From contig CM060834.1 in the NCBI GenBank assembly GCA_030762175.1, forward strand, positions 25,594,001 to 25,658,000: a stretch of 64,000 nucleotides of DNA. Direction: 5' to 3'. Origin of the DNA: Metallyticus violacea (Eukaryota; Arthropoda; Insecta; Mantodea; Metallyticidae). The stretch's first letter is position 1. The number at the start of each line of letters is the position of its first letter. Made by a program: the position numbers and the translations under genes. The notes under the pieces are model-generated. The model made no database searches and had not been told where the DNA came from. It worked only from the letters and a program-made list of their open reading frames with translations. Shown piece after piece: positions 22,976-35,125 of this stretch.

Positions 22976-23900
22976 CAAAATCTAAAAGCATTATTGGCCT
23001 ATACTGACAATGTCATTTTACAGAACATTTAACGGTGGAGAACGTACCTTGATGTAGATATCTTAGAGTTGAATATAGAATTGCCCTCGTGACATTGTGT
23101 CACGTCATATTATGTGACTCGCCTTAACATTTCATGTGCAAGCAACAGACGTTTCCTTATATTAAATTAGTTGCACATATGTTGCGTGATTATCGGAATA
23201 AAAAAGGAGAATTAAATATGGCTTTATTTTCTCAAACATGCACTTTTCCATGGGCGTAGCTCTTTTGAGGGTGAACATGAAACAAATTAAAGATAACAGA
23301 ATTTAATCTGGTTATTCTTTGTTCCTTCAAGTGAGGGGGAGAGGATAAATGGGAAAATGTCCTAATCTAATCACAGATATCTGGTGCTAGTTGGGAATGT
23401 ACCGAACAGACTTAAAACCGTTTCAGGCTAGAGGAACAAAATATACGCTATTTGCCTAATGCATGTAAGACAGAGTTCAAAAATTGTATCATTAGTTGGA
23501 TTGTTCAGTTCCTACGTGTTTATTACTGATCTTGGATGCATCAACTTGGCCTGAATGACTTCCAGAAAAAAAGTCATATGCTGCTAATAACAATGGTGCA
23601 TACTGTACAGCATAAAGTTTGTTTATTAAAACATGTACTATAAAACTATCCTTTGAACCACTATATGTTTAAATCCCTACCCCTGATTGTTTGGAGATTT
23701 CTCAGTCCTAGTCATACTGGGGGTTTGCAGTATTTTCAGGTGATATTGGTGGTTGAAACGTTATCAAGAAGCGAGCGAAATAATATTTCAGCTCTGACTT
23801 ATTGTCCACTACATGCCTTTTAAAACAATTTAGATGTCAGGTGGTAGGTACAACTGATATCTCGTCTGCGAGGCTACAGACCAGTCAGTGATATAGTGTG
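22976..23900. other. no gene recognised
   Basis: AT-rich sequence with short frames only. Confidence 0.5.
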
Positions 23901-23904
23901 CTTG

Positions 23905-24514
23905 GGGCTAAAATCGGAAAGCGGGATGGAGCAAATCAAAACAGGGATTAAATTCACTAGACAGGGACTTGCGTGACTCAGACTAGGGGCATGGCGGAAG
24001 ATTAAGATCCCTGATGAATATGAGTGGAGAATTTGCCCCATCTGTGAGGAGGGAAAATCATGGACACATATTCTGACTGAATGTAAAGGTACGAAAGAAT
24101 GAGGGAAAAGTATCTATAGAATGGAATAGACGGAGATGGTCATGTTGGGCTTTGCTGGCAGGCAAGGAAGAAGAGATTAGGCAAATTTCTGGTGAAAGTG
24201 AGACAGCTGAGGTGTGAAAAAATTTATAACCGGAAGAAAGCTGGGTGAAACAAATTGTTTGAATCTAGCTTTGAGATTTCTTTATGTTTCTATCTGTATT
24301 TTAATAGTTTAAAAATTATTTTTCTGGTATTTATTAATTTATTCTATTTTAATTTTATTTTTATTGTTGTTTCACATCTTATTGTTAATACCTAATGTAA
24401 TATATTGTGCTAAATCAAACATCCTAGTGTATCATAAAAGCATATACGGTTCGTTGGACTCGTGCGCCTGTTGAAGTTGCATTGTATTGCATTGTATTGT
24501 ATTGTATTGGTGCC
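23905..24514 (+). pseudogene. LINE 3' end with pentamer tail
   Basis: The plus-strand frame near 23930-24100 reads MEQIKTGIKFTRQGLAW and then YEWRICPICEEGKSW, continuing to THILTEC. This is the same C-terminal Cys/His motif as in the LINE relic at 4.9 kb. A 3' untranslated region of about 380 bp follows, ending in a short run of ttgta/ttgca pentamers at 24479-24509, typical of LINEs with a simple-repeat tail. It is 5' truncated, and frameshifts make it inactive. Confidence 0.78.
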
Positions 24515-24515
24515 A

Positions 24516-24760
24516 CTACATTGCTTTTACAACGTGTGCAAGGACGGCTCCTTTTGAAAGTTGCTGATTGACACTATCTCCAAAAATTTTATCCTTTAAT
24601 TTCCTGTATCTATGTATTGCCTGCTCCGTTAAAACAAAACCGTTGGTGACTTCTATCTTGCCCCTGATGTTTGCATTTGCGTTATCTTTAGGGGACATAG
24701 TCTGCAGTCACGGTGTAAACCAAAGTCTCGATAGTTTGTGGGGTATTTTGATCGGGGAAG
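24516..24760 (-). other. short open frame with possible splice acceptor, unidentified
   Basis: A 60-codon frame (24516-24698, minus) starts MSPKDNANANIRGKIEV. It reads as coding-like, with a charged YRKLKDKIFGDSVNQQL segment. Just upstream is GTGACTGCAG (near 24700-24710), which could be a splice acceptor. There is no recognised family, and no donor is seen before the stop. The LINE tail ends directly beside it. It could be an exon, a transposon ORF or chance. Confidence 0.2.
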
Positions 24761-26035
24761 GCGAGAGATAATGGTAACGGAGCATATAAATTGCACCTAA
24801 CAGTCATGTGTACCTAAAACATCTGTCGTCACGTGCGTTCCCAGGAACATTTGTCTGCGGTATACTATTAGTTGTTGTATTGCAAAGTTGAGTAACGTTT
24901 TATAAAAGAAGAGACTATATTGCAATATGCATTTTCACAAGTTCTGATTTCAATGCATTTATTTCTTGTAGAACAATACAGAATTCCATCTTTTGCTACT
25001 TTAAAAATGTATTGTTGTAACAAGACTGAAATATTCGTAAAAACACATAAATTAAAACACTTATGTTTATTTTATCACAGTCTTTTTCTCAAAATTGTTA
25101 TACTAGTAATCTTTCGAACACTAAATATAAATCACCCTAATAGGAGTTGCCTTCTTATCCCTCTAGCGACTGTACCTTTACCGGAGCAACGGATTATACT
25201 TTGTGCCTCTCCCTGCCTCTCCACTATATGTTTGAGTAAACTACCCGTACTCTCAGTTTTCGATGTACAGTTAACATTTCAGAGTCGGCAATGTATCCAA
25301 GGTTTACTAGTGACAAATTAGAAAGATATTAACCGAAAACAATAACTGTTGTACTTTAGAGAGTTAAGGGACTGAGATAATACATCAATCAACTATCAAT
25401 GAAAGTTATTTGAGTTACGGGACAGCAGAGAACGAGAGTTGGGACATGCACCCGAGAAATCTTAAAAGATTGTCGAATAGTGCCATAGCTTAAAATTAAA
25501 CTTCAACAACTTATACGTAATAGTTTGATTTCAATTTAAAGTTCGATAAATGTTTCATGTTAACTACCATTTGCTTTTGTATCATATTAACCGTTCTTCT
25601 ATTCCTTTTTGATTCCTGTGATATAGATATTTCTTTATTTTTATGCTTATGATGATTTAAATTTATTTTGTTTATGTATTATTTAATTAAACTTACAACC
25701 ATAATCTTAGTTTACTTTAAATAAGTATAATGAATTTTAAATAAACTTAAATTATAGAATCAATGGTTAAGTAGTGCAAATTTATTAGCTAATTCTAGTT
25801 TGTAACTGAACATTGATTTCACTACTTTTCAAATGTCATTCACGAATGGGTTAAATAAGTAATTTCATAATGTGTGTATTAGTGTTTTAGTGTTAATTTA
25901 ATATGTGTATAATGCATGTCAGGTAGCAGGATGTAGTTAGTTTGAGGGAGGCTTTATCAGTGTGTGGTTGTGTGTTAGTGTGTTACTCAGTGCTTTAATT
26001 CTATGTAAATTGTTCCTCATTACTTATTGCAGTAT
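24761..26035. other. AT-rich DNA, no gene recognised
   Basis: A 133-codon plus-strand frame at 24920-25321 has no recognised similarity and a composition expected of chance. A GT-rich patch (gtgtgtggttgtgtgttag) lies at 25960-25985. Confidence 0.4.
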
Positions 26036-26039
26036 ATGA

Positions 26040-26307
26040 TTATAATCTTGAACAAATGAATTTTATGTATGATACATGTTCGAAAACCGATTCTTACAAA
26101 AAAGTAATAAAGCGATTCTTAAGAAAGTATTCTCGTAATCATGTTCCAGGTAGACAAACTATTTGCCAACTTGTTAAAAAGTTACAGGATCTCTCAATGA
26201 CAAGTAACATATTCTTAGAAAAGTTCGATGAAAGAGAAACTTTCTTACGCAAATGCCGGCCATCTCTTATAACACATATTACTGCTTATTATTATCATCA
26301 TATTTAA
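26040..26307 (+). pseudogene. DUF4817-like helix-turn-helix of a transposase, isolated
   Basis: The open frame contains TDSYKKVIKRFLRKYSRNHV, then PGRQTICQLVKKLQD. This fits the N-terminal DNA-binding domain (DUF4817 type) of insect IS630/Tc transposases, where (K/D)SYKxVxxxFxxxF precedes PxxxTIxxLVxKF. The residues after LQDLSMT do not follow the family and the catalytic domain is absent. It is either a truncated transposon or a domain that has lost its partner. Confidence 0.5.
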
Positions 26308-27055
26308 ATAAAGTATACCTTTATACTTTCATAAAAATATAAACACTAAAATCAAAATAATACTAACTTCTTTCGCGACGACACTGTTTCTCTTTCTCCG
26401 GTTCCAGCGGCTGCACTTCCCCAGTAAGCAGTCGCGCTTAAACGGCCCATAATTAAAATAACCACACTGTATTTCCTAATGGTACAGGCGTCCATGTAGT
26501 GCCTGATAGATTTAGTCAAACGCCCGAAGCATAAATTCAACAAAGTTTGTCTCCTTAATATCTCTTAAAAAAAAAAAACAAATATATGTTATATTATCCA
26601 CGTTTCATTTTAGGCATTATGGTTTGATGTGACGGTGACTTCGTGCAATCGATTCTAGAAGCGCCTCCGGTAGAAGACAACTCAGCTTTTCGAAGCAAGT
26701 GGTAGAGGAGAGGGGGGATTCCCGTAGAATATCCGGAGAGCACGATTTCTTTGGATATAAGGTAAAAGCTTCACTTCCGAGTTCAAATGTGAGTGTATCC
26801 ATTAAAGAACGTAGGTATTGACAGCAGCTCTTGTCAAGCTCTTTACAGGGAAGAATTCACCGTACATGCGAGTGGGACTATTTCTTTTATTTCAAATAAA
26901 CAAAAAGTAAATGTTAAGATAAAATCTATAGTTATAAATACGGAACATATATAGCAATAAAAATGTGCATTTTATTTGACGAATGCATCAGCATATTACA
27001 TCCTTGACAGAGCGATGTTTTTGTCATGCCAGCGCTCGAACTGCAAATACAAATT
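26308..27055. other. no gene recognised
   Basis: Minus-strand frames at 26352-26543 and 26617-26802 are short and not recognised. They may be part of the transposon at 26.04 kb. Confidence 0.4.
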
Positions 27056-27057
27056 AT

Positions 27058-27198
27058 AGGGTTCGAATTCCGTCAGGACCGTCCTCCCTGACTGAGTTTT
27101 TTTTTTTTTTCAGGTTTTTCCCAGTCCTCATAAATGGAAAATGCCGGAGAGTGTCTCAGTAGTAAAAACGGCCGTTAAACACTAATTAAAAAAAAAAG
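27058..27198 (+). mobile_element. SINE1 copy f, 5' truncated, internally deleted
   Basis: Starts inside the B box (agggttcgaattccgtcagg). It continues with the CTGACTGAG poly-T region and cctcataaatggaaaatgcc, jumps to gtgtctcagtagtaaaaacg and ends with an A-rich tail. Confidence 0.88.
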
Positions 27199-28595
27199 GA
27201 TCGATGCTTGCATTGATGGTTAAGTGAACACCATAACTATGCTTGATGCGCGATCAGTGTTGTCACCCGAATGTACTTCACAAGTGGAATCTCGGCTGCA
27301 CAATGGATCGGAGCGACTTTTCGATGACCCTTCAGTATCAGTATAAAGCACATTTTATAAAATAACACGTTAGCTGCCAGTTCTTCTGCGATAAACTTTT
27401 CTTGTGGCATGTTTTGTATCCAACAGATGCTTTTGAGCTAAATTCTTCTTAAAACATACTTCTTGTACTGCCACCTAGACCTTCTGGATAAGAATTAAAT
27501 CCAGTAATTGATGTGCTTAATGTAGGCCTGAATAATGCGAGTTACAGTTTTTCTATAACAGTCTCGATGTTTTTGTAACATTGCCGTCATTTTGGTAGTG
27601 GAAGCAAGTTGAAAATTAACACGCTTCATTTTCAAAATTAATCAATTCTAATGAAAATATTCGAAATTGCAGTACTTTGAAAGCTGGAACAACAAACAGG
27701 AAATGAAAATAAATATAAACGGAAATTAGCTATCAGCTTAGTAAAAAATTGTAACTTTCTCCACCAGAGTTTCTGTTGCTATCGCAACACTAAACGGAAG
27801 TGACGAATTTGTCCGCTTAGTTGCCAGATGATACGCATGGAAAAGCGCTGACATGTTTCTCTCTTTTTTCTCTTTATACTCGAACCGCTGAAACTTTGCA
27901 CTTGACAGCTAGCTACCTTTTCAGTTGGCAATGCTACAGATTAACAAATGAGGAATGCCATCCGTTACATCTTCTCCTGCAGAAAAATCGGTAGTCAGTC
28001 GTGACGTGAAAGCTGCTTTATTGCCGATTTTTCTTACTGTGTGTGCAGCTGATTTCTATCACGTGCTTGTAGTCGAGCTATGATTAATTGAACTCGTTAT
28101 TTGGTAGTTGGAAAATATCCCAAAGAGGTCATTTTCAGGGTGATTATGGATGCGTTACATGATGTAAAATGCTCTTAGAGGAAGTACATGTTTTAACGGC
28201 TCGAAGCTTTTTCCTATTTAAAACATGAGCAAATATCAACACAGTAGATCTCTCACTTTCGAAAATGTGTTCTTTATTACGTTTACAATACTATGAAGTA
28301 TTTTAATTGCGGATATAAATGTTTCTGGGACGAAGTAATTCATTATTACATACACTTAATATGCGTTTACTGGGCAACACTGGAAACTACAATATCAGCT
28401 GTTGGTGATTGTTGCATCGTCGCAAATGCAGCATAGCCAACATTACACGAAATGATCCTGTCAGTCAATGATTTGGTAACATAAAATCGTGCTAGTTACC
28501 GTCCCGAACACTCCCGAAAGATAGCGGAGAAAGCCGAAGGTAGTGAACTTTCAGAGATATAGCTAGATAATAAGGCTCTCAAGCAGCAAGACATT
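27199..28595. other. no gene recognised
   Basis: AT-rich sequence with no matched repeat or conserved frame. Confidence 0.45.
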
Positions 28596-28599
28596 ATAG

Positions 28600-28672
28600 C
28601 TCAAGACGGTTAGAGCGTCATGCTATAGTTGTGAAGTTGATCATTTCACATACGGATGTTTTTTTTTCCCTT
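28600..28672 (+). other. possible degenerate tRNA-like sequence
   Basis: TAGCTCAAGACGGTTAGAGC resembles a tRNA A-box arm. The expected B box about 35 nt later is only weakly present (TTGATCATTTCAC), and a T run follows at 28660. It could be a decayed SINE head. Confidence 0.25.
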
Positions 28673-28679
28673 ATCGGTC

Positions 28680-29305
28680 GCAGTTAAGACATTTGCTACC
28701 ATTGCAATGCTTTATTTGCTAACAGCACCAGGCACACAATGCGGTGTAAAATTATATTTACGATTTTTTTCTGCTGGGATCAAAGGGAGATTAGCCACCT
28801 TTACTGTGCTTTAACCCCTCTCATCAATTTATATTTACGAAAAGGCAGGCGAGCGTGGGCCGTCAGGCCGTAGCGAGCCAAAGAAAACACTGGATGCACT
28901 GGTTTCTATGATTTCCCGAGATTAACGTTAAGTTTAGTGTATAGTATATTTAGTGTATAGTGTATATATACATTAAACTATATATATATATTGATTAATT
29001 GCGAATTCCAATAAGACAACGCAAGGTAGAATGTTAAAAACTCAGTTTTTTTTAATAAGGAACAACATATTGCAGCCAGGAAGTTAAGGAGGAAAAACGC
29101 ATGGGTTACATTACCTATAACAAAAAATTGATACGTGCAATATTTACAATTTTACAAACGGTCGCGCAAACATCTCCCGTTTGGGACTGAGGAGTTCCCC
29201 CTTTTTTCGCTGTCGCTTGAACTGGAATTCTAGAGGCTCCGAGAATTTTTCTCCGGATAAGGGTAAGTGCGAAAGTATTAATACCTTTCCTAACAACTTA
29301 GTAAG
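28680..29305. other. no gene recognised; TA-rich tract 28,930-28,991
   Basis: Contains the near-duplicated phrase tttagtgtatagta/tttagtgtatagtg followed by TATATATA. Otherwise featureless. Confidence 0.45.
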
Positions 29306-29308
29306 GTT

Positions 29309-29597
29309 TTTTTTTTTTAATGGTGTTTAACGCCCGCTTTTACTACTGAGGCACCACAGGCGGTGAACACTGATGAAACATGAAATGAAATTATATATTG
29401 GTAAAGGATTTGGGGGGGGGGAGAAGGAAACGTTCCAGGCCTAAGTTTAGGGTATCTCACCGGCATTTGCCAGTTATGAAGACTGAGGAAAACCTGGAAA
29501 AAACCTCAGTCAGGGAGGACGATCTCTGCGGGATTTGAACCCCAGACCTCCCGCTCACGAGACCGCGCCTTAACGACCACGGCCACCCGTGGCGGTT
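29309..29597 (-). mobile_element. SINE1 copy g, full length
   Basis: Minus-strand SINE1 from the tail (ttttttttttaatggtgttt) through ccacaggcggtgaacactga and gaccacggccacccgtggcg. It includes a G9 run within the body. I found no convincing target-site duplication. Confidence 0.92.
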
Positions 29598-30840
29598 TGA
29601 ATAAGTGTGAAAAAGCATTCTCTCCGCCCAATTATTAAAAAAAAAATTAAAAACATGTTTGGAAAACGTACGATCAGAACTCAAAATACAAAATTCACTT
29701 ATGGAGTCAGATATAAAAGGTTTGTAAGTGAAAAGCGGCATTTTTGTTTCATTCATTTGGGAATTAAAATTTACGAGTATTACTCCATAATTTATTGTTA
29801 GTTATTAATATTAATATCCCATGCGTTTATATATCTTTAGAATGTATTATTATTATTGATTACGCATTGTGAAAAATCAACACATTGAAAAAATGTGCAT
29901 TTTGTTTGTTTGCTAATATCTCTAAATTTCATAAAATTGTAAATATAGGCTGAAAATTTACGATTTTAAACACCATTGTCGTCTGCGTTACCTATTGGAC
30001 TAAATGGGTCTCTAACAAAGACTGATTCAAAACCTTTTTTCTTCGGCCGACTTAATCCTGTTTCCTTGTTTTTATTACAACTTATTTGTATTCTAGTATT
30101 ATTTATTTGTTCTGAATGAGCCCATCGTTTACTTCTTCGTTTCGCTTTATATTATGTTCTTATTTTTTCAAATGTTTCTTATATCTTCATTTCTAACTCG
30201 TTAAGTTCTTCGTATTTCTTTTACATTTCTCAGAAAGTTCATCGCTGCTGTTTGGAGTCTTCTTGGATCTTTATTTTAAGAGCAAAACCTCTGTTACATA
30301 TAAAAACAATTTATATAGCTATGCTTTATTTTCGTTTATTTCCTAACTTTATTTTTAAATTTTTATTAACAGTACCATTAATTTTGTTAATTTTATAAAT
30401 ATCTTTATGTATAGCATCAACTTTGAGGTTATACCTTAAGATCTTTTTCGATACTGACCGAACTAATTAACAATTTGAATTTAGTTACATTTAGCGCCTA
30501 CAGATGTCTGAAGGATAGGTATCACACTATGTTTCAGCTAAGGTATTTTTTACACTTTGTACGGCCGGTAATATCGCGGAATATCACTGCTGGGGGAAGC
30601 AAGTTAAACCTGTTTGAACTTTTTACTAAATGTGGCAAAAAAAACATACAGCATTTTTTTCATTATAATAAGATTAATTTATTGTATTTAAATATCATGC
30701 GATCAGTGTCGTTTTCCCCTGGAGTGTTTTGACTATGGGCGAGCCGGTTAGCCGGCTATCCGGGTCTCTGTGATTAACAGGAGGGTATAACAATAAAACC
30801 CACCCACCATACAACAATACACAAACCAACTTAAGATGCT
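29598..30840. other. AT-rich DNA, no gene recognised
   Basis: Only short open frames, such as 30475-30732 (+), with no similarity recognised. Confidence 0.45.
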
Positions 30841-30849
30841 CATAACTTA

Positions 30850-31190
30850 TCAAATGAGCCGTTGAAACTGCCCGCCTTCATTCTCCACACATTTTTGGCA
30901 TCTCTTATATCATCACTCGCTTTGGGAAATCCGGACAATTTCCTGACGAATATTATGTTTGAATTCTTGTATGGTGTGGGGTGTTCGTCTTGTACATGAC
31001 AATTTTTCATTTACCCCATAGATAATTGCAGGTTGGTAATCGTGGGACCGAGGGGGCCACAAATCTCTCTACTAATAACTCTGTCTTGTGGAAACATATT
31101 GTGAATTGCTGTCATTCTTTCGCAATATGAGGGAAGTGATAGGGTCTGTTGAAAAAATGGAAAAACTTTCTGTCGGTTAATTCTCTGAAA
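30850..31190 (-). pseudogene. IS630/Tc-type transposase C-terminal relic
   Basis: Minus-strand frames give MTAIHNMFPQDRVISREICG near 31060-31120 (the FPxRxISR block before the third acidic residue). They also give RTPHTIQEFKHNIRQEIVRI near 30920-30985 (the RPxTIEELKxxIxxEI block) and QKCVENEGGQFQRLI near 30855-30900 (the terminal CxxxxGGHFxxLI block). The intermediate WPPRSPDL motif is degraded to GPPRSHDYQPA. Frameshifts show it is inactive. Confidence 0.75.
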
Positions 31191-33535
31191 AAAAGGTTAG
31201 TATGGTATTTACATAAGTAACACAATCGACTGTATGCTCATAAAAAACTGGTCCTCTGATTCTTTCACCACTGAGTTAACACACATGAATCGTACATAAC
31301 GACACGCGAAGCATAGCATACTCTATGTATACTATCGAATTAAGAAACGAAGAACACAGCGCAAACTCGAGCAACTGCGCTATGTCTGCGACAGTAAGCA
31401 AGGTCAACAAGTAAGCAAGCATGAATATTACCCTTCCACGGAGCGGCAAACAAGTGAGGTCGCGCTCGCGCGCCGGGAAAGCATTACTAATCGCAATGCT
31501 AACATAAGTTTATAAATTACTTTATATAAAATGTAAATATAAATGACATTTTACATATTTAGTGCACATATGAATTATTTAGCTGAAAAAGTTCATGAGT
31601 GGAGTTCTATGTGACGAAAAATATTGATAAAAAACGTAAACTTAATGTAAACAAAAAATAAGCAATGGAATTAATAAAATGTTATCACAATTTCAATTTA
31701 TACTTTCTTTAGTGAAAACAAGCATGATTAACGAAACACAGTTTTAAACATTTTCTTCTCATAATATCTTGAATGCTAAATAATGATAAGGTATAGTCGA
31801 AAAAGAGGCTTTAAATAAAAATAAAATTGATATGTCTTCTCATGACCTTAATATGTATGTTAAATATTTGGCAGATTTTCTTTAGCATTCGTTGATATAC
31901 TACAGCCTTCTCGCCTCTCAGCTAATCCAGAACTTTAATTTGAATTTTCAATGAATATTGTTGTAGCTGCAAAGCCAGGGAGGCTTTTACGCGGGCAGAA
32001 CTATAATTGTTTTCTCTTGGGGGCCTATTTAATGCAAAACCACTTTTTTAATATATCTCAAATTTCGTGGCAGTCGCGGTAAACTGGAATTTGAGTTCCG
32101 GCATTCGCGCAATTTTCCATTTCGTGACGTAGAATTACGCGGTGAAGCAGGAATGTTATATTTTATTGAAGGGCAAAAAAGCAGAGGAATCAGAAAACGC
32201 ACATGTCTAAATTCCTCAACTGTACACATTCGTGTGCTGGTAGGATTCTTTTTAATCAAACATGTTCTGGAAACTAGCGACGTGGAAGAATACCGCATCA
32301 GTGGCGCACTGGTTGAGCGAAACGTCTGCCGGTCGATCGGAAGGAAAGCTCAGTCAAATGCCATGTTCGTTATTGCGAGAGAAAGAGAGTAAATTGTTAA
32401 AGCCGACCTACGCAATAGCTATCTACCTTATTTTTATATAGTAAGGGTATAATTCTATAGCTGGAAATGTAAATCAAGTTTTATCTATGCTCTTTTGACT
32501 ATAATGGATACCGAATCATATGTTTCTGCATACTGTATTTGACATTACCATTAAAAAAAAGTGCAATGTACAAAAGGAATGAAGTAAATATTTCCTCTCT
32601 ATGATATCTATTCATTAGACAAAAAAACGTCATTTTTCTCCATATATTTGTATCTTGCTCGGTAAAATACAAATATTTATTTACTTTTTTTAGTATTAGG
32701 TGTATCTTTGTTACAAATTTCTATATACACACTACAAATGCATTTTATGCATGGGTCGTAGACTCTACATTCTTAAATATGATACATAATTTGAAGGAGG
32801 AACAAATAATAAAAAAGACAATATTAATTTCATATACATATTTTTTTAGATATGAAGAACGGTATATACATATGAATGGAAACATATTTATATTATTTAC
32901 AATTACACTAATTATTGCGTTCTAACAAAAAAATAAATTGCTTCCAGCTTCGTGCACTTTTGTTAGGAAAATGCCCATATTCAACCTATTAGTGTCGTTC
33001 GCGAATAGGATTTAGCATGCCAATCGACCTCTAATTGCTTTAAAAAAAAGTTCTCCCGGAACAACGTTTTTCTCGGATGTTCCCAGTGGGTACATTCTCC
33101 CAGAATATATATCCATTCCTCCTCCCCTCCACAAAATGGGCAGATTTTCCAACCAGAACTATCCGTTATTTTTTTGAGCCTTCCAACCTCCCAGTCTAAA
33201 CCAGGTCATTCTCCCTAGAACGAGCATATAAACACCAGGCTAGTTTAATTTCGATTGATAGGCGATGCATGCGCTGGGTCTCAAAACTGCTGATTCGCAA
33301 ACAAAAGGACGTTTGTGTCAGAATGATACAGTTGAAGAAAATATTACCGGAAGATGTGGAGTTTTCTTTCAAAGGTAACATCACTGCTGATTAAACTGAG
33401 TGCAAACAGCAAAGCTTTGTATGAACATCTCCAGCACCACGAACATAAAAAAGTGATTGATTCTGCTGGGAAAATTGCAGTCATCTCATTTTTCGGTATT
33501 CAAGGAATGGTTTATTAGCGTGTTGCGCACGCACG
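31191..33535. other. mostly AT-rich DNA, no gene recognised
   Basis: The GC-rich patch 31340-31490 may be the 5' part of the transposon at 30.85 kb. Open frames at 32029-32392 on both strands overlap one another and are not recognised. Confidence 0.4.

Positions 33536-33538
<3 letters not shown>

Positions 33539-33568
<30 letters not shown>
33539..33568. repeat. (CA)n microsatellite
   Basis: About 14 CA repeats. Confidence 0.95.
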
Positions 33569-33570
<2 letters not shown>

Positions 33571-33704
33571 TAACTGGGAAATGCTACAGAGATTTTCTGA
33601 AAACTTTGCAAGGCCATACCTCAAGCATAAGGCTATACTTTCTGTAACAGTTGGATATTAAATAAGAACTATTAGGCATAATACAGCGGTTATGATTAAA
33701 CTCG

Positions 33705-34897
33705 TTTTTTCCCCCCTGAGCTTTTAGCGAACACGAAGTAATTGCGGCTGTATCCGTGAAACCTATATAGGCTCTAGCGGTCGCAATGATTGTTTTTTTC
33801 TCAACGAAACTCTGCATATAACCATCAATTAACAAACCATTCGTAAAGTTTGTTAACGTGCAAAATTGGACCATTGGGGGTGGGGGATAAGCGATTTTTT
33901 TAATAGTTAAAAATCGCTCTAGCGAACGCAATTTTTGATTTTCTCAACGAAATTCTGTCGATTTCTTTAAAATAAAAGTATAAAAGTATTTTTAAAAAAT
34001 TAGAACAATCGGGCCATTAAAGAAAAACTTAAAAATTGCTCTAGCGGCCACAAGTTACCTTTTGTAAAGTAAAGTAAGTACATGACGTTGAAATAAAATA
34101 AAATAAGTTTCTGAAAAACAGCGAAATAGGACTATTAAGAGAAGAGGGATTTACCTAAAACCCAAAAATTAAAAATCGCTCTAGTAGCATTAATGTTTTT
34201 TTCGCAAGGAAACTTGGTATACATCATTTAAATAAAACAAGAAAAATAGTTTCTGAAAATCAGAGAAATCGGACCATTAGGAGTGGAGGTTTCCCTGAAA
34301 CCCAAAATTTAAAAATCGCTCTAGCTGCACTATTATGTGTTTCTTCGCAACAAATTCGGTATATACCATTTAAATAAAATATAAGAAAAACTAGTTTGTG
34401 AAAATTAGGGAAATTGAACTAATAGAATTAGGGGTATACTTGAAAACCGAAATTTAAAAAGTGTACTTGCGTTTAATTTATCAATATTGTTTTAAAATAA
34501 AATGATAAACTAATTCAATATATAAACTGTATTTATAACGGTGCATATATTTTACATTTAACAAACACATCATCGTGAAGATAGTAAATGTAAAATATTA
34601 ATCTAATATGTGTGTGAGAGTTATATTTGTATATGAGAGCGCTCTGTAATAAACTTCACCAAAAGTTTGCACTATATGTTTTTACTGTTAAATTAAATGT
34701 CAAAGACAATGAAAATAGATGAAACGTTCGATTGTTTATTGTGTATATTTATTTAGTGCAATGTAATTGTTTTTAATTAGCAGCATATTTTTGTTTTATT
34801 GAAACATATGAACATCTTACACTATGTAATTCGAAACTTCGTTATTTTTTCTCTATTTTAGTGTGTGTAAAGATATTAACTTTTGTGGTATAATCTC

Positions 34898-34947
<50 letters not shown>

Positions 34948-35125
34948 GTGATATACATTGCAAGAATTCTAATTTTGTTCCTAATACCACACAGTAATAC
35001 AATAAATTATTTCATGTTATTATTTAATAAGGCAATATTTTGGATTTTATATTCGTTTGAAAGTGACTGTACTGTGAGGAATTCGCTTAGTTTATGCAGT
35101 GCCTACATGACGAACTTTTTAATCA
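33705..35125 (+). repeat. composite repeat R3, copy 2 (most complete)
   Basis: Five-prime block cttttagcgaacacgaagta...attgcggctgtatcc (33720-33755). Then five to six tandem units of about 120-145 bp with boundaries at gctctagcg near 33771, 33916, 34038, 34178 and 34318, ending near 34470. Each unit contains caacgaaact or a variant, an aaccatt/accatt phrase and ccattaggagtgg-type text. Downstream are gagcgctctgtaataaactt (34638-34657), an AAT tract (34899-34947) and gaattcgcttagtttatgca followed by gtgcctacatgacgaac (35078-35116). There is no coding capacity. The same order occurs inverted at 60.1-61.9 kb. Confidence 0.85.
34899..34947. repeat. (AAT)n microsatellite inside R3
   Basis: About 48 bp of AAT repeats at the same relative place as the ATT tract in the inverted copy at 60.3 kb. 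Confidence 0.95.

Noticed and set aside
24920..25321. 133-codon plus-strand frame
   Set aside because: No recognised similarity, no supporting signals, composition like translated AT-rich noncoding DNA.
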